A program made the translations under genes and the position numbers. From Verrucomicrobiaceae bacterium (GTDB taxonomy: Bacteria; Verrucomicrobiota; Verrucomicrobiia; Verrucomicrobiales; Verrucomicrobiaceae): a stretch of DNA of 60,663 nt. The notes below the pieces were generated by a model. The model was not told where the DNA came from and searched no databases. It saw only the letters and a list, made by a program, of their open reading frames with translations. The stretch spans positions 1 to 60,663 of the forward strand of contig JACKQF010000013.1 of NCBI GenBank assembly GCA_024232965.1, given 5' to 3'. The stretch's first letter is position 1. Every line of letters starts with the position of its first letter. Below, one piece after another: positions 1 to 7,613 of this stretch.

Positions 1-460
1 CGGTGTTGTTGCTGGTCTGGAAGTTGATGGCGTTCTCCAGATCGCCTTGGCTCACTTCTCCGCCGGGGCCTTGCTCTCCGGGATCGCCTTGGGGGAGTTC
101 AAAGCTGAAGTGGACGTCTGTGCCGTCAAACCAGGTGCCGACGTTGGCCGGACTTCCGGGTGGGACGGTGGTCACGCTATCGACCACGGCATTGCCAAAG
201 GGGGGGCCTTGCGCGCCATCGCTGCCTTGGGGGCCCTCTGCGCCCTGAGGGATGCCGAAGCTGAAGTGCAGGACGCCGCCGGTGATGCTGAGCCCCACCG
301 TGGCCGGGTCACCTGGATTCAGGGTGGTGATGCTATCCACTTGGGCATTGGTGATGGTCGGGACGGCATCGATCAGGGCCTTCAGGCCGGTAAACTGACT
401 CCGCATTGGCGCGGACTCGATCAAGGCATTCGTGGCAGGATAGGTGGGATCGAAAGGCAT
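1..460 (-). CDS. Collagen-like structural protein, 3' end beyond the window
   Basis: Reading leftward from an ATG at 460, the frame stays open to the window edge, giving at least 153 residues. It begins MPFDPTYPATNALIES and then holds two similar modules. Each has a short segment on the pattern V-x-S-(I/V)-T-T-(L/V)-x-P-G, then a 'HFSF-(G/E)-(I/L)-PQG' strand, and then Gly-X-Y triplets such as GAEGPQGSDGAQGPP and GDPGEQGPGGE. Gly-X-Y runs are typical of bacterial collagen-like surface or tail-fibre proteins that trimerise. No signal peptide is visible. The Fn3 gene upstream on the same strand is probably its partner. The function (fibre, phage-tail-like or surface) is not settled. Confidence 0.75.
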   Translation of the reverse strand, partial: MPFDPTYPATNALIESAPMRSQFTGLKALIDAVPTITNAQVDSITTLNPGDPATVGLSITGGVLHFSFGIPQGAEGPQGSDGAQGPPFGNAVVDSVTTVPPGSPANVGTWFDGTDVHFSFELPQGDPGEQGPGGEVSQGDLENAINFQTSNNT

Positions 461-651
461 GGCAGTGGGGAATAGTGGAGAAGTGGAGTGGTGGTTGCGA
501 GGCCGCGAAGCGAACGTTGTAGCTGGGCTCTGTGAGTCCGGGGTCGTTGAACGATCGGTGAAGTCGCCAGTGGGTGGCGGATCTGGAAGCGGGGGGCGCA
601 GTTCACGGCCTGCGCTCCTTGCTGACCGGCCACTGGCCTGCCTGGCTGACG

Positions 652-1368
652 TTACGGTGCGCGGCGCACGGCTTCATCGCTCCAGGGGCCAGGGCCGGAC
701 GCACCGACGCCGCGAACGCGGAAGGCGTACATGGCCCCTGGGGTCAGGCCAGTGACCAACAGTTGGCTGTCGGTCACGCTCTTCACCCGCTGGAAGTTTT
801 CGGCATCGGTATGCAACTTGCAGTCCACCTCAAAGATGCTGGCTCCCGCAAGTGGATCCCAATCCAAGAAGATCTCCCCTTCGTTATCGCCAGCCTTGGC
901 GATCAGGTTTCCTGGGGCTGTCAGGGCACCCACGGGGGTGGCGGTCGAGCGCACTTCAAAGCCGGAGCTCAGAATCTTGGCCTCATCACCACCGCTGGCC
1001 GCCTCCACGTAACCAGAGCGCAGAGTTAGCATGCGGACCACTTCCTCGCGCGACGAATCCTTTTCGACCACCGTTTGGCGGTAGTCGTTCTCTTTCAGCG
1101 TGACACTTGCGATCCAGTCTTCAAACCCATCGACGATGGCCTCGAGCTCAGGTGCTGGGGGCATTGGGGTCGCAAAGTTTGCATTGCCCGTCATTTTGGC
1201 GATGTGATTCTTGGCATAGGCCAGCAATTGGAGGTCCGTCTTTTTCTTCAGTTCTAACTTTGGTTTAGCCATGGTTTTGCGTGGGTTCGGTGTTAGAGGC
1301 ACCAGGCCGCCGGGGTCATCGAAGCTCAGGCCCATATCAAAAGTTGCGCCGGAGTCGAAGAATGCCAT
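652..1368 (-). CDS. Fibronectin type III domain protein (structural, function unknown)
   Basis: A 238-residue protein. Residues 1-32 are low-complexity (MAFFDSGATFDMG), and a second possible start, MAKPKLELKKKTD, lies at 1272. Residues 33-145 look helical, and the last 90 residues form one Fn3 domain (APGNLIAKAGDNEGEIFLDW followed by the typical Y-x-F-R-V-R strand and a short GPGPWS loop). There is no signal peptide or membrane segment. It lies 191 bases upstream of the collagen-like gene on the same strand. Small Fn3 proteins with this 'TD-QLLAYAKNHI-KMTGNA' type of helical region recur in Verrucomicrobiota as I remember them, but no activity is known to me. The longer start is preferred because its extra N-terminus looks family-like. 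Confidence 0.7.
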   Translation of the reverse strand: MAFFDSGATFDMGLSFDDPGGLVPLTPNPRKTMAKPKLELKKKTDLQLLAYAKNHIAKMTGNANFATPMPPAPELEAIVDGFEDWIASVTLKENDYRQTVVEKDSSREEVVRMLTLRSGYVEAASGGDEAKILSSGFEVRSTATPVGALTAPGNLIAKAGDNEGEIFLDWDPLAGASIFEVDCKLHTDAENFQRVKSVTDSQLLVTGLTPGAMYAFRVRGVGASGPGPWSDEAVRRAP

Positions 1369-1461
1369 CGGGTTACAGCTTGGTTAGGAGGCGGCAGTCT
1401 GACAAAATCACCTAGAGTTGTCACGCCTAATATCACAGCAAACCGCGCACCTCTCGTAAAT

Positions 1462-1476
1462 CGTTGATTATCAACG
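1462..1476. promoter_or_regulatory. 15-bp palindrome, candidate operator
   Basis: CGTTGAT-T-ATCAACG is a perfect inverted repeat with 7-bp arms around one base. It lies 94 bases upstream of the Fn3 gene start, between that gene and the 21-bp repeats. Size and symmetry fit a dimeric repressor site, but no regulator gene is nearby. Confidence 0.35.
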
Positions 1477-1499
1477 CCTAAGTCCATTGATGCACCACT

Positions 1500-1583
1500 C
1501 GGAAACGCCAGATCCGACCTGGGAAACGCCGTTTCCGGGGTCGGAAATGACGATTCCGAGTGCGGAAAAGCAAAATCCAGACA
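1500..1583. repeat. Four degenerate 21-bp repeats (family A)
   Basis: Four consecutive 21-bp units start at 1500, 1521, 1542 and 1563. Each opens with (C/G)GGAAA and most carry a TCC or TTCC near the middle. They diverge more than the family B array that starts 33 bases later and are out of phase with it. On the minus strand the four units read as Phe-Pro-x5 heptads. Confidence 0.6.
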
Positions 1584-1616
1584 GTAAATTCGAATTTTCC
1601 TCCTTTCCCACGCCAG

Positions 1617-1868
1617 GGGAAGGTCTTCGGACGACGAGGGAAAGTCTTCAAACGTCAGGGGAAGGTCTTCGAACGACGTGGGAAAGTCTTCAACCGTCAG
1701 GGGAAGGTCTTCGAACGACGTGGGAAAGTCTTCGGACGACGCGGGAAAGTCTTCAACCGTCAGGGGAAAGTCTTCAACCGTCAGGGGAAAGTCTTCAAAC
1801 GTCGGGGGAAGGTCTTCGAACGACGAGGGAAAGTCTTCAAACGTCAGGGGAAGGTCGTCGGCGGCTTG
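1617..1868. repeat. Twelve 21-bp tandem repeats (family B minisatellite)
   Basis: Eleven clear 21-bp units and a decayed twelfth start at 1617 and recur every 21 bases. Each starts GGGAA(A/G)GTCTTC. The tails fall into two main classes, AACGTCAG/ACCGTCAG and GAACGACGT/GGACGACGA, and these often alternate. Because the period is seven codons, every frame becomes a heptad repeat; on the minus strand it reads like FEDFPLT-VEDFPLT. I treat it as a non-coding minisatellite. The alternating classes suggest expansion by two-unit (42-bp) steps. Confidence 0.85.
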
Positions 1869-2202
1869 ACCGCGTGCCCGGTGGGCATGTCCAAACACCC
1901 GGATTTCCGTGAATCCGCTCCCGCCACGTCAAGAGCATCCCGAAGCTCGGGAACCCCATTTTTGCCACGAATATCCCTTCCCCGCGCCATTCCACGGCGC
2001 AAAGCCGCGCACCCGATCCCACCAGAATTCAGCCGCACCTAAAGCTTGACGTCCGCTTCGGATATTGATCTAGTCGTGTGAGTCGCGAAATCAATTCCGC
2101 GGTTCCTATAGCGGACGACCTAAACAGTCTATGCCAGACTTACCCGTCGGGGGATTTGACAATCCACCTTTTGGAGTGACAAAACAACCTTAGCAAAAGA
2201 AC

Positions 2203-3108
2203 ATGGAACGCGGTCGATATTATCTTGGACGAGTGGTGAAGCTCGGTAACTTGGATCAGAGCCGATTGATGGACGCAATCCTCGACGCTCCGACGATTAC
2301 GATCCGGAAATTTCGCTGGACCATCACGGACACGGTTGATCGCCGTGACAGCAAAATGCCATTTGTTTTTGGTCGGCTATCGAAGTTCCACCAAGAGGGG
2401 CACGTGACCATTGTAGATACCGATTCCAAATCACAGATCGACGCGATCGCGCGAAATCTCTTGGCTGCATCTTCACCGTTCGTCTATTTACCGGAATATT
2501 CTGGAATCGCATATCTCCACGTTTGGAATGGTATTCAGCAGGATGTCTTTCCGAGAAGGTTTAAGGCATTGATCGAGGCCGCATATGACGATTTTTTCGT
2601 CGATTGCACGATTGAAGCGATTGCTGACTACCAGACCTTCGTGTCAAAATTGCGATCCATTGAGGTCTTCCACGATATACAGGCGACGGTTCGCCCTCCC
2701 AACCCGTTGTTTGGGCGCCTTTGGGGATCGTTACGGGAATATATTGAAAGGCGGAACGCAGACGAGGTGCGCGTTCGGGAAATCGCCGAAGAAGCTCCCG
2801 GAATTGCGACGAACCTTGTTGCTTTGATGACCGGTCTTCTTCGGAACCCCGATTTTGAGCCTGCTAGTGTACCGGACATCACTGATGCCGCACTGCTTAT
2901 GGCGGCAGATGGATATGGACAAGGGAAAGTGACTGGAATGAGGCGGGACCGCGAAGAAGTCCTGATTAGAACCTCCGACACGCACCGCAGCTTTCTTGAC
3001 GCTAAAGAACCCAATCCAGACGCTCTGGCCGAGCACGCCCATCGCCAATTGAAAAGCGTCTCTACGGAACGCGACATGCACCACCCTCAAGATGAAGAGC
3101 CTAGCTAA
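2203..3108 (+). CDS. Uncharacterised 301-aa soluble protein, first gene of a two-gene module
   Basis: I do not recognise the family with certainty. The protein opens with a strand-rich segment (MERGRYYLGRVVKL). An alpha/beta core follows, with a segment IQATVRPPNPLFGRLW near residue 162 and then a predicted helix REYIERRNADEVRV. A charged tail includes FLDAKEPNPDALAEHA. There is no signal peptide or transmembrane segment. The PPNP/PNPD motifs loosely recall DUF4747-type proteins; this is a weak resemblance from memory. Base composition is visibly less GC-rich than in flanking genes, which suggests horizontal acquisition. Its stop lies 17 nt inside the next gene, so the two are probably translated together. 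No Shine-Dalgarno sequence precedes the ATG. Confidence 0.7.
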   Translation: MERGRYYLGRVVKLGNLDQSRLMDAILDAPTITIRKFRWTITDTVDRRDSKMPFVFGRLSKFHQEGHVTIVDTDSKSQIDAIARNLLAASSPFVYLPEYSGIAYLHVWNGIQQDVFPRRFKALIEAAYDDFFVDCTIEAIADYQTFVSKLRSIEVFHDIQATVRPPNPLFGRLWGSLREYIERRNADEVRVREIAEEAPGIATNLVALMTGLLRNPDFEPASVPDITDAALLMAADGYGQGKVTGMRRDREEVLIRTSDTHRSFLDAKEPNPDALAEHAHRQLKSVSTERDMHHPQDEEPS

Positions 3109-3571
3109 CATTTTTCGAGCATCGGTCGTCAGTCTCGAGTCCTGTTGCATTGGCATTGGCGTTGTCCTGTCAGTGTGGCCGCCGTCATCGCTCAACGACA
3201 TCGCCAAAAAGGTTGCTGCAAATGGTGAAATGATTCAGTACCTTTCGCTCGCTCCTGTTGGGATCTTCGTGTGGGTATTTGCGCATTCACGCAAGATGTT
3301 GTTTCCCGATGCTGACGAGAAAAGGGTCCTTCAGGGATGGCCCGACTATAGGGCATTCAAAGAGATTGTTTTTGTGGGGGTTGGCTACTCCGTAGTCTTC
3401 ATAGTTATAGGGTTGTCAACGTGGGCGATGGACTGGAGTGAATCTCCAGTGCTCCCATTCGTCTGGATGTGCATTAGCATTGTCGGGGCAGCCGTCACTG
3501 CGTTTTCGATGTATCATGCCGAGATTGTTCTCAACGAGCATCTTGCAACTGAAGGAGAAGCTGGCAGATGA
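3092..3571 (+). CDS. Uncharacterised four-helix membrane protein, partner of the 301-aa protein
   Basis: This 159-residue protein has four likely transmembrane segments, at about residues 10-30, 48-66, 91-112 and 120-142. A charged loop (RKMLFPDADEKRVLQGWPDY) separates helices 2 and 3. It starts 17 nt before the stop of the upstream gene, in another frame, so it is very likely translationally coupled. A soluble protein paired with a small multi-helix membrane protein resembles two-component defence modules such as Kiwa (four-TM KwaA plus DUF4868 KwaB), though the order is reversed and I see no sequence match. Its function is unknown. Confidence 0.7.
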   Translation: MKSLANIFRASVVSLESCCIGIGVVLSVWPPSSLNDIAKKVAANGEMIQYLSLAPVGIFVWVFAHSRKMLFPDADEKRVLQGWPDYRAFKEIVFVGVGYSVVFIVIGLSTWAMDWSESPVLPFVWMCISIVGAAVTAFSMYHAEIVLNEHLATEGEAGR

Positions 3572-3686
3572 ATTGTGGGTCGCGCCTCGGTCCTTTTCCC
3601 TGAATTTCGCGCCTGCGTCGCGGGCGGGGGCGGCGTCCGAGGAGCAGAAGGTTCGTTTTCCTCTGGGGAGGACGCGGTTTGGGTTT

Positions 3687-3827
3687 CTATTCCTGGGTCC
3701 TGAAAGGCTTGTGTTCCCGGTAGCAGGCGAGCCTGGCCTCGGACTCTGCGGCCGCTTTGGGGTCACTGCGCCAGCGGGTCAGATAACCTTCCTCAAGCCC
3801 CAAGGGGAACGATTCCTTTGCCCCCAT
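3687..3827 (-). CDS. 46-aa ORF, possible small gene or remnant
   Basis: Starting at an ATG on the minus strand (3827-3825), this frame encodes MGAKESFPLGLEEGYLTRW and continues with a balanced, charged composition (DPKAAAESEARLACYREH) to a TAG at 3687. Composition looks more protein-like than competing frames here. It matches no family I know. It could be a short real gene, the decayed end of a larger gene, or chance. Confidence 0.2.
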   Translation of the reverse strand: MGAKESFPLGLEEGYLTRWRSDPKAAAESEARLACYREHKPFRTQE

Positions 3828-3927
3828 TCCTCTGCCTTTATCAGCGTTTGGTTAGCGTCTCTTCAGCGGTTCTTTGGCTTTCTCATTGGCGAGGCGGGCT
3901 GGAAGCGCCGCCGACCGTACACGGGCT

Positions 3928-4023
3928 AGAAGCACCGCGCTCCGGAAGTGCTGCTCCCCAGAGGCACGGTGCTCCTGAAGCGCCCCGCCCTAGAAACGCT
4001 CTGCCCAGGAAGTGGCTGCACCC
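3928..4023. repeat. Six tandem 16-nt imperfect repeats
   Basis: Units start at 3928, 3944, 3960, 3976, 3992 and 4008. All are exactly 16 nt, on the loose pattern RGAAGYRCYGYRCYCC (for example AGAAGCACCGCGCTCC and GGAAGTGCTGCTCCCC). A related unit sits apart at 3901-3916. The array ends 58 bases before the symporter start, in its likely leader. The strict spacing with sequence drift points to an old array. Confidence 0.6.
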
Positions 4024-4081
4024 CCCAGGGGGATGCGACTTTTGCATTGTCTTTCCCGGCTGTGCCCGATATGACGGTGGC

Positions 4082-5695
4082 ATGTCGAATTTCTCCTGGG
4101 CCATCGATGGCAGCATCGTGGGACTTTATCTGGCGGTGACGCTGGCGGCGGGTGTGTGGATGCGGCGGAGTGTGCGGCGGGTGGAGGACTTTTTGGTGGC
4201 GGGTCGGGAGATGAATCTTTACCTCGGCATTGCCTCCCTGGCGGCGACGGAGTTTGGCATCATCACCTGCATGTATGCGGCGCAGGGCGGTTACACCATG
4301 GGCTTTGCGGGGGCGCTGCCGGGCATCTGTCAGGCGGGGGCCATGCTGACCATCGGGCTGACGGGCTTTTGCGTCCGCCCCTTGCGTGAATCCGGCGCGA
4401 TGACCCTGCCGGAGCTGTTTGAAAAGCGCTTTGGCAGTGGGGTACGGCGGCTTTCTGGGGTGGTGGTGGTGCTGGGCGGGCTGCTGAACATGGGCGTCTT
4501 CTTCCAGGTGGCGGGGAAATTCCTGGTGCAGGCCTGCGGCTTTGATCCGGGCACGCTGGTGTGGCTGATGGTGGCGCTGCTGGCCATGGTGGTGCTGTAC
4601 ACGGTGCTGGGCGGGATGCTTTCGGTACTGGTGACGGATTTTCTGCAGTTCATCGTGATGAGCGCGGGTCTGCTGGTGGTGACGGTGCTGATCCTAAAGG
4701 AGGTCGGCTGGACGCGACTGGTCGAAACGGTGCAGGCCCACCACGGGGCGGGTGGTTTTTCCCCCCTGGCGAATCCGAAGATGGGCTGGACCTACCTGAT
4801 CAATCAAATCATGGCGAATGCCGCTGCCGCGCTGACCTGGCAGGCCGTGGTGGCGCGGGTCCTCTCCGCCAAAGACCCCAGCACCAGCCAGAAGATCTAC
4901 TCCCGCACCAGCTTCTTCTTCGTCGCCCGATTCCTGATTCCCGGCATCTGGGGCATCGCTGCCCTGGCCGTGCTGGGCTGGGCACCGCTGAAATCGCTGA
5001 CCCAGGCGGAGCGCGATGGCATCGCGCCGGCAGTCGCTGCGAAGGTGGAGGCCTCCCACGTCGGTGCGCCGTTGGCAGGCCTGACGCCGGAGGAAAAGGC
5101 GGCGCTGCCTGGACCGGTGATCGAGAAGCTGGAGGACACGACCCTGATGGCGATGCCGACCTTTCTGAGCACCTTTCTACCGATCGGGCTGATGGGCCTG
5201 CTGATCGCGGCGATGCTGGCGGCGGACATGTCCACCGACTCCTCCTACATGCTGAGCTGGGGCAGCGTGATCTACAACGACATCATCGCCCCATTTCGAG
5301 GTGAAAAGGTCAACCACAGCCGCGCGATCCTGTGGAACCGCTGCATCATTGGCCTGATCGGGGTGTATTTGCTGGTGTTTGGCCTGTTTTACAAGATCGA
5401 GGGCAATGTCTGGTCCTACCTTTTGCTGACGGGCAGCATCTATCTTTCCAGCATGTCTGTGGTGCTGATCGCCTGCTGCTACTGGCGGCGGGCCAATCGG
5501 TACGGAGCCTACGGGGCCATCATCCTGGGGGCCCTGATTCCCACCCTGCACCTGACCTTGGAAAAAATCCCCGCCACTGCTGCCTGGGCGGCTCAATTCG
5601 GAAAAGACGCCGCTGGCATCACCGCCTTCCTCGCCGCTGGCCTGGGGATGGTGCTGGGATCCCTGCTCAAACCCTCCGCCCCCATGGACTCATGA
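4082..5695 (+). CDS. Sodium:solute symporter (SSS family)
   Basis: A 537-residue integral membrane protein with about 13 hydrophobic segments. It opens MSNFSWAIDGSIVGLYLAVT and then has the family's 'VEDFLVAGREM' signature after helix 1 (compare 'DYFLAGR' in SSS transporters). It couples Na+ influx to uptake of a solute that cannot be named from sequence. A hydrophilic insert at roughly residues 305-360 (DGIAPAVAAKVEASHVGAPL) is longer than in typical members. I chose the ATG at 4082 because upstream sequence in frame is repeat-derived. Its stop overlaps the start of a 45-aa membrane protein in an ATGA arrangement, suggesting a small accessory subunit. Confidence 0.85.
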   Translation: MSNFSWAIDGSIVGLYLAVTLAAGVWMRRSVRRVEDFLVAGREMNLYLGIASLAATEFGIITCMYAAQGGYTMGFAGALPGICQAGAMLTIGLTGFCVRPLRESGAMTLPELFEKRFGSGVRRLSGVVVVLGGLLNMGVFFQVAGKFLVQACGFDPGTLVWLMVALLAMVVLYTVLGGMLSVLVTDFLQFIVMSAGLLVVTVLILKEVGWTRLVETVQAHHGAGGFSPLANPKMGWTYLINQIMANAAAALTWQAVVARVLSAKDPSTSQKIYSRTSFFFVARFLIPGIWGIAALAVLGWAPLKSLTQAERDGIAPAVAAKVEASHVGAPLAGLTPEEKAALPGPVIEKLEDTTLMAMPTFLSTFLPIGLMGLLIAAMLAADMSTDSSYMLSWGSVIYNDIIAPFRGEKVNHSRAILWNRCIIGLIGVYLLVFGLFYKIEGNVWSYLLLTGSIYLSSMSVVLIACCYWRRANRYGAYGAIILGALIPTLHLTLEKIPATAAWAAQFGKDAAGITAFLAAGLGMVLGSLLKPSAPMDS

Positions 5696-5829
5696 CCGCT
5701 GACCACCCTTTTTGGTTCTATTTGACCGTATCCTGCCTGATCTGGTACGGGTCCGTCACCTTCGTGATCGCCTGGAAGGGGTTCGCAGACATCCGCACGA
5801 TGCTGCGTCGGCTGAAGGAACACGATTGA
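5692..5829 (+). CDS. 45-aa single-helix membrane protein coupled to the symporter
   Basis: The ATG overlaps the symporter stop (ATGA at 5692-5695), which strongly implies translational coupling. The product has a short polar N-terminus (MTADHPF), one transmembrane helix at about residues 8-29 (WFYLTVSCLIWYGSVTFVI) and a basic, probably cytoplasmic tail (RTMLRRLKEHD). It is too short for ordinary gene callers. Small subunits accompany some SSS transporters (DUF4212 and DUF485 types), but this one is shorter and different. I infer a regulatory or stabilising role. Confidence 0.65.
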   Translation: MTADHPFWFYLTVSCLIWYGSVTFVIAWKGFADIRTMLRRLKEHD

Positions 5830-5837
5830 TTGCCGAA

Positions 5838-5855
5838 CAGCGCCCCCTGGCGCTG
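5838..5855 (+). terminator. Possible hairpin terminator after the symporter operon
   Basis: CAGCGCC-CCCT-GGCGCTG gives a perfect 7-bp GC-rich stem with a 4-nt loop, 8 bases after the microprotein stop. No clear T-run follows, so termination would be weak or factor-dependent. Confidence 0.4.
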
Positions 5856-6014
5856 ACCGTAGGTTTGGCAAAAAGTCAGTTGGTGCATTGCGCATATCTG
5901 CCGCGGTGGTAGATTTCCCGCCCGTCTGCCCAGCGACGCCATCCGTAAGGATTGTCTCAGCGGTGCAGCGATCCTACCAACCCCTCCTTTTTCCGTTTCT
6001 TCCGCTCAATTTTT

Positions 6015-7613
6015 ATGATGGACTGGCTTTCCTCCCTGGGCCCTGTGGGCTCCTTCCTGCGTTGGGTGATCATCTGCATCGAGGTGATCATCGTCTTCAA
6101 CCTGATGATTCTCGTGCACGAGTGGGGCCACTTCCTGGCGGCGCGCTGGCGGGGTCTGTATGTGGACCGCTTCCAGATCTGGTTCGGTAAGCCGATCTGG
6201 AAAAAGACCGTCAACGGCGTTCAATACGGACTCGGCTGCATCCCCGCCGGTGGCTTCGTTTCCCTGCCCCAGATGGCACCGATGGAGTCTATCGAGGGCA
6301 CCGTGCAAACCGAGGAGCCGCTGCCGCCCATCAGCGCGATGGACAAGATCATCGTGGCGTTTGCCGGACCTCTTTTCAGTTTCATGCTGGCCGCCTTTTT
6401 CGCCCTCATGGTCCATTTCGTCGGCAAGCCCCAGAGCATGGGCCACACCACGACGACCATCGGTTACGTCGCCAAAGAAAGCCCCGCGGCCAAGGCCGGT
6501 CTGAAGGCGGGTGACAAGATCCTCTCCATCGACGGCAACCCCATCCTCCGCTTCTCCGGCATGGTGGATAGCGTCCAATGGGCCGTGGTCGCAGGTGAGA
6601 GCGAGCTGCTCCAGGTCGAGGTCGATCGCCCAGGCACAGGCAAATTGACGCTGCCAGTGGACCCAACCGCATGGGATCTGCCAGCGGCCAAAGAAGAGGC
6701 CAAAGACTCCCCTTGGTGGCGCAAACCGGTGGACTTCCTCTTCAAGCGCCCACCGCTCAAGGACATCGGGATCATGGGCGCGCAATCGCCGATGGTCGGA
6801 TCGATCCAGGAAAATAGCCCCGCTGCAGATGCAGGCCTGAAGCCAAACGACCTGATCACGAAGCTCGACGGCATCGAACTGCTCAGCGGTATCCAGATCG
6901 GCGACTACATGCAGGCCAATCCGGATAAGCCAAGCTTTGTGCTGACCGTCAAACGCGGCAAGGAAGAGCTGGAGATCCCGATCACGCCCCGCGTCCCAGA
7001 TACCCTCGCCATTGCAGCCGCTAAGGCCAAAGAAGAAAAAGCCGCCGCACCTGCTGCCACTGCCGCGACCACCGCAGAAGCCAAGTCCGGAGACGAAGAG
7101 GCACCGAGCCGTAAGATGGGCATCGTCTGGGATCTCCAAGGCGAGCGTGGGACCGCCTATCCTGGCGTGGGCGAGCAGTTGATCGAGGCCCTCAAGACGA
7201 TGCGCAATACACTGGGTGCGGTCTTTTCTTCCAAGTCGGACATCGGCCTCTCCCACCTGAGCGGTCCCGCCGGGATCTTCCGCGTCTATTACAACCTCTT
7301 TGAGCGCGCCGACGGTTGGCAGCTCGTCCTCTGGTTCAGCGTCATCCTGAACGTGAACCTCGCCGTCCTGAACATGCTGCCCTTCCCCGTCCTCGATGGT
7401 GGTCACATCACGATGGCATTGGCAGAGATGGTCCGCGGCAAGCCTGCGCAATCTCGTCTGCTCGAATACGTTCAGGCGGGCTGCGCGCTGATGCTCTTCG
7501 GCTTCATGATCTGGGTCACCCTCAAGGACCTAGGCGATGTCGGCGGGGGCGGCGGCAGTGGCAAAGTGCCAAACAACTGGCTGCCCAAGGCGGAGCGTCT
7601 CGCTACGCCCTGA
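6015..7613 (+). CDS. rseP: RIP metalloprotease RseP (site-2 protease)
   Basis: A 532-residue intramembrane zinc protease that cleaves transmembrane anti-sigma factors or signal peptides. The zinc motif HEWGH is at residues 35-39 in the first helix, and the second motif, PFPVLDGGHI, is in the C-terminal membrane region. Two PDZ domains lie between them (cores near AAKAGLKAGDKILSIDGN and AADAGLKPNDLITKLDG). A linker rich in Ala, Glu and Lys (residues about 335-370) follows PDZ2. The ATG at 6015 (MMDWLSS) gives the usual N-terminus; upstream in-frame codons do not look family-like. The leader is pyrimidine-rich without Shine-Dalgarno. The 3' end overlaps the convergent glycosyltransferase by 11 bp. 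Confidence 0.93.
   Translation: MMDWLSSLGPVGSFLRWVIICIEVIIVFNLMILVHEWGHFLAARWRGLYVDRFQIWFGKPIWKKTVNGVQYGLGCIPAGGFVSLPQMAPMESIEGTVQTEEPLPPISAMDKIIVAFAGPLFSFMLAAFFALMVHFVGKPQSMGHTTTTIGYVAKESPAAKAGLKAGDKILSIDGNPILRFSGMVDSVQWAVVAGESELLQVEVDRPGTGKLTLPVDPTAWDLPAAKEEAKDSPWWRKPVDFLFKRPPLKDIGIMGAQSPMVGSIQENSPAADAGLKPNDLITKLDGIELLSGIQIGDYMQANPDKPSFVLTVKRGKEELEIPITPRVPDTLAIAAAKAKEEKAAAPAATAATTAEAKSGDEEAPSRKMGIVWDLQGERGTAYPGVGEQLIEALKTMRNTLGAVFSSKSDIGLSHLSGPAGIFRVYYNLFERADGWQLVLWFSVILNVNLAVLNMLPFPVLDGGHITMALAEMVRGKPAQSRLLEYVQAGCALMLFGFMIWVTLKDLGDVGGGGGSGKVPNNWLPKAERLATP

Larger units (their letters stand above)
1369..2202. other. Gene-free stretch holding tandem repeats
   Basis: These 834 bases between the Fn3 gene and the 301-aa gene hold a 15-bp palindrome (1462-1476) and two sets of 21-bp tandem repeats (1500-1583 and 1617-1868). 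Several frames on both strands are open across the repeats, but only because 21 is a multiple of three. None has a convincing start or a non-repetitive domain. From 1869 to 2202 I see only a possible TTGACA box at 2156-2161 with no good -10. Confidence 0.6.
3572..4081. other. Gene-free stretch with a possible gene remnant and a 16-nt repeat
   Basis: These 510 bases separate the two-gene module from the symporter. They hold a 46-codon minus-strand frame (3687-3827) that reads like the end of a real protein, and six tandem 16-nt units (3928-4023). The symporter frame stays open upstream to 3818, but that extension is repeat-derived (poly-Ala/Pro/Arg) and is not likely to be translated. Confidence 0.5.

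Noticed and set aside
1617..1868. CRISPR array
   Set aside because: Units are directly contiguous with no spacers, and no cas genes are in the window.
1326..1898. Long minus-strand frame of FEDFPLT heptads (and three plus-strand frames) across the 21-bp repeats
   Set aside because: Open only because the repeat unit is seven codons; no conserved non-repetitive part, no start signal, and it runs into the Fn3 gene.
2156..2185. Sigma70 promoter before the 301-aa gene
   Set aside because: TTGACA is present, but no acceptable -10 lies at the right spacing.
3818..4081. N-terminal extension of the symporter by 88 codons
   Set aside because: The added sequence is 16-nt repeat translated as Ala/Pro/Arg and carries no transporter features; the helix-1 Met at 4082 fits the family.
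6006..7451. 481-codon minus-strand frame inside rseP
   Set aside because: Mirror of a strong high-GC gene; His/Asp-rich sequence without domain; rseP has full catalytic motifs.
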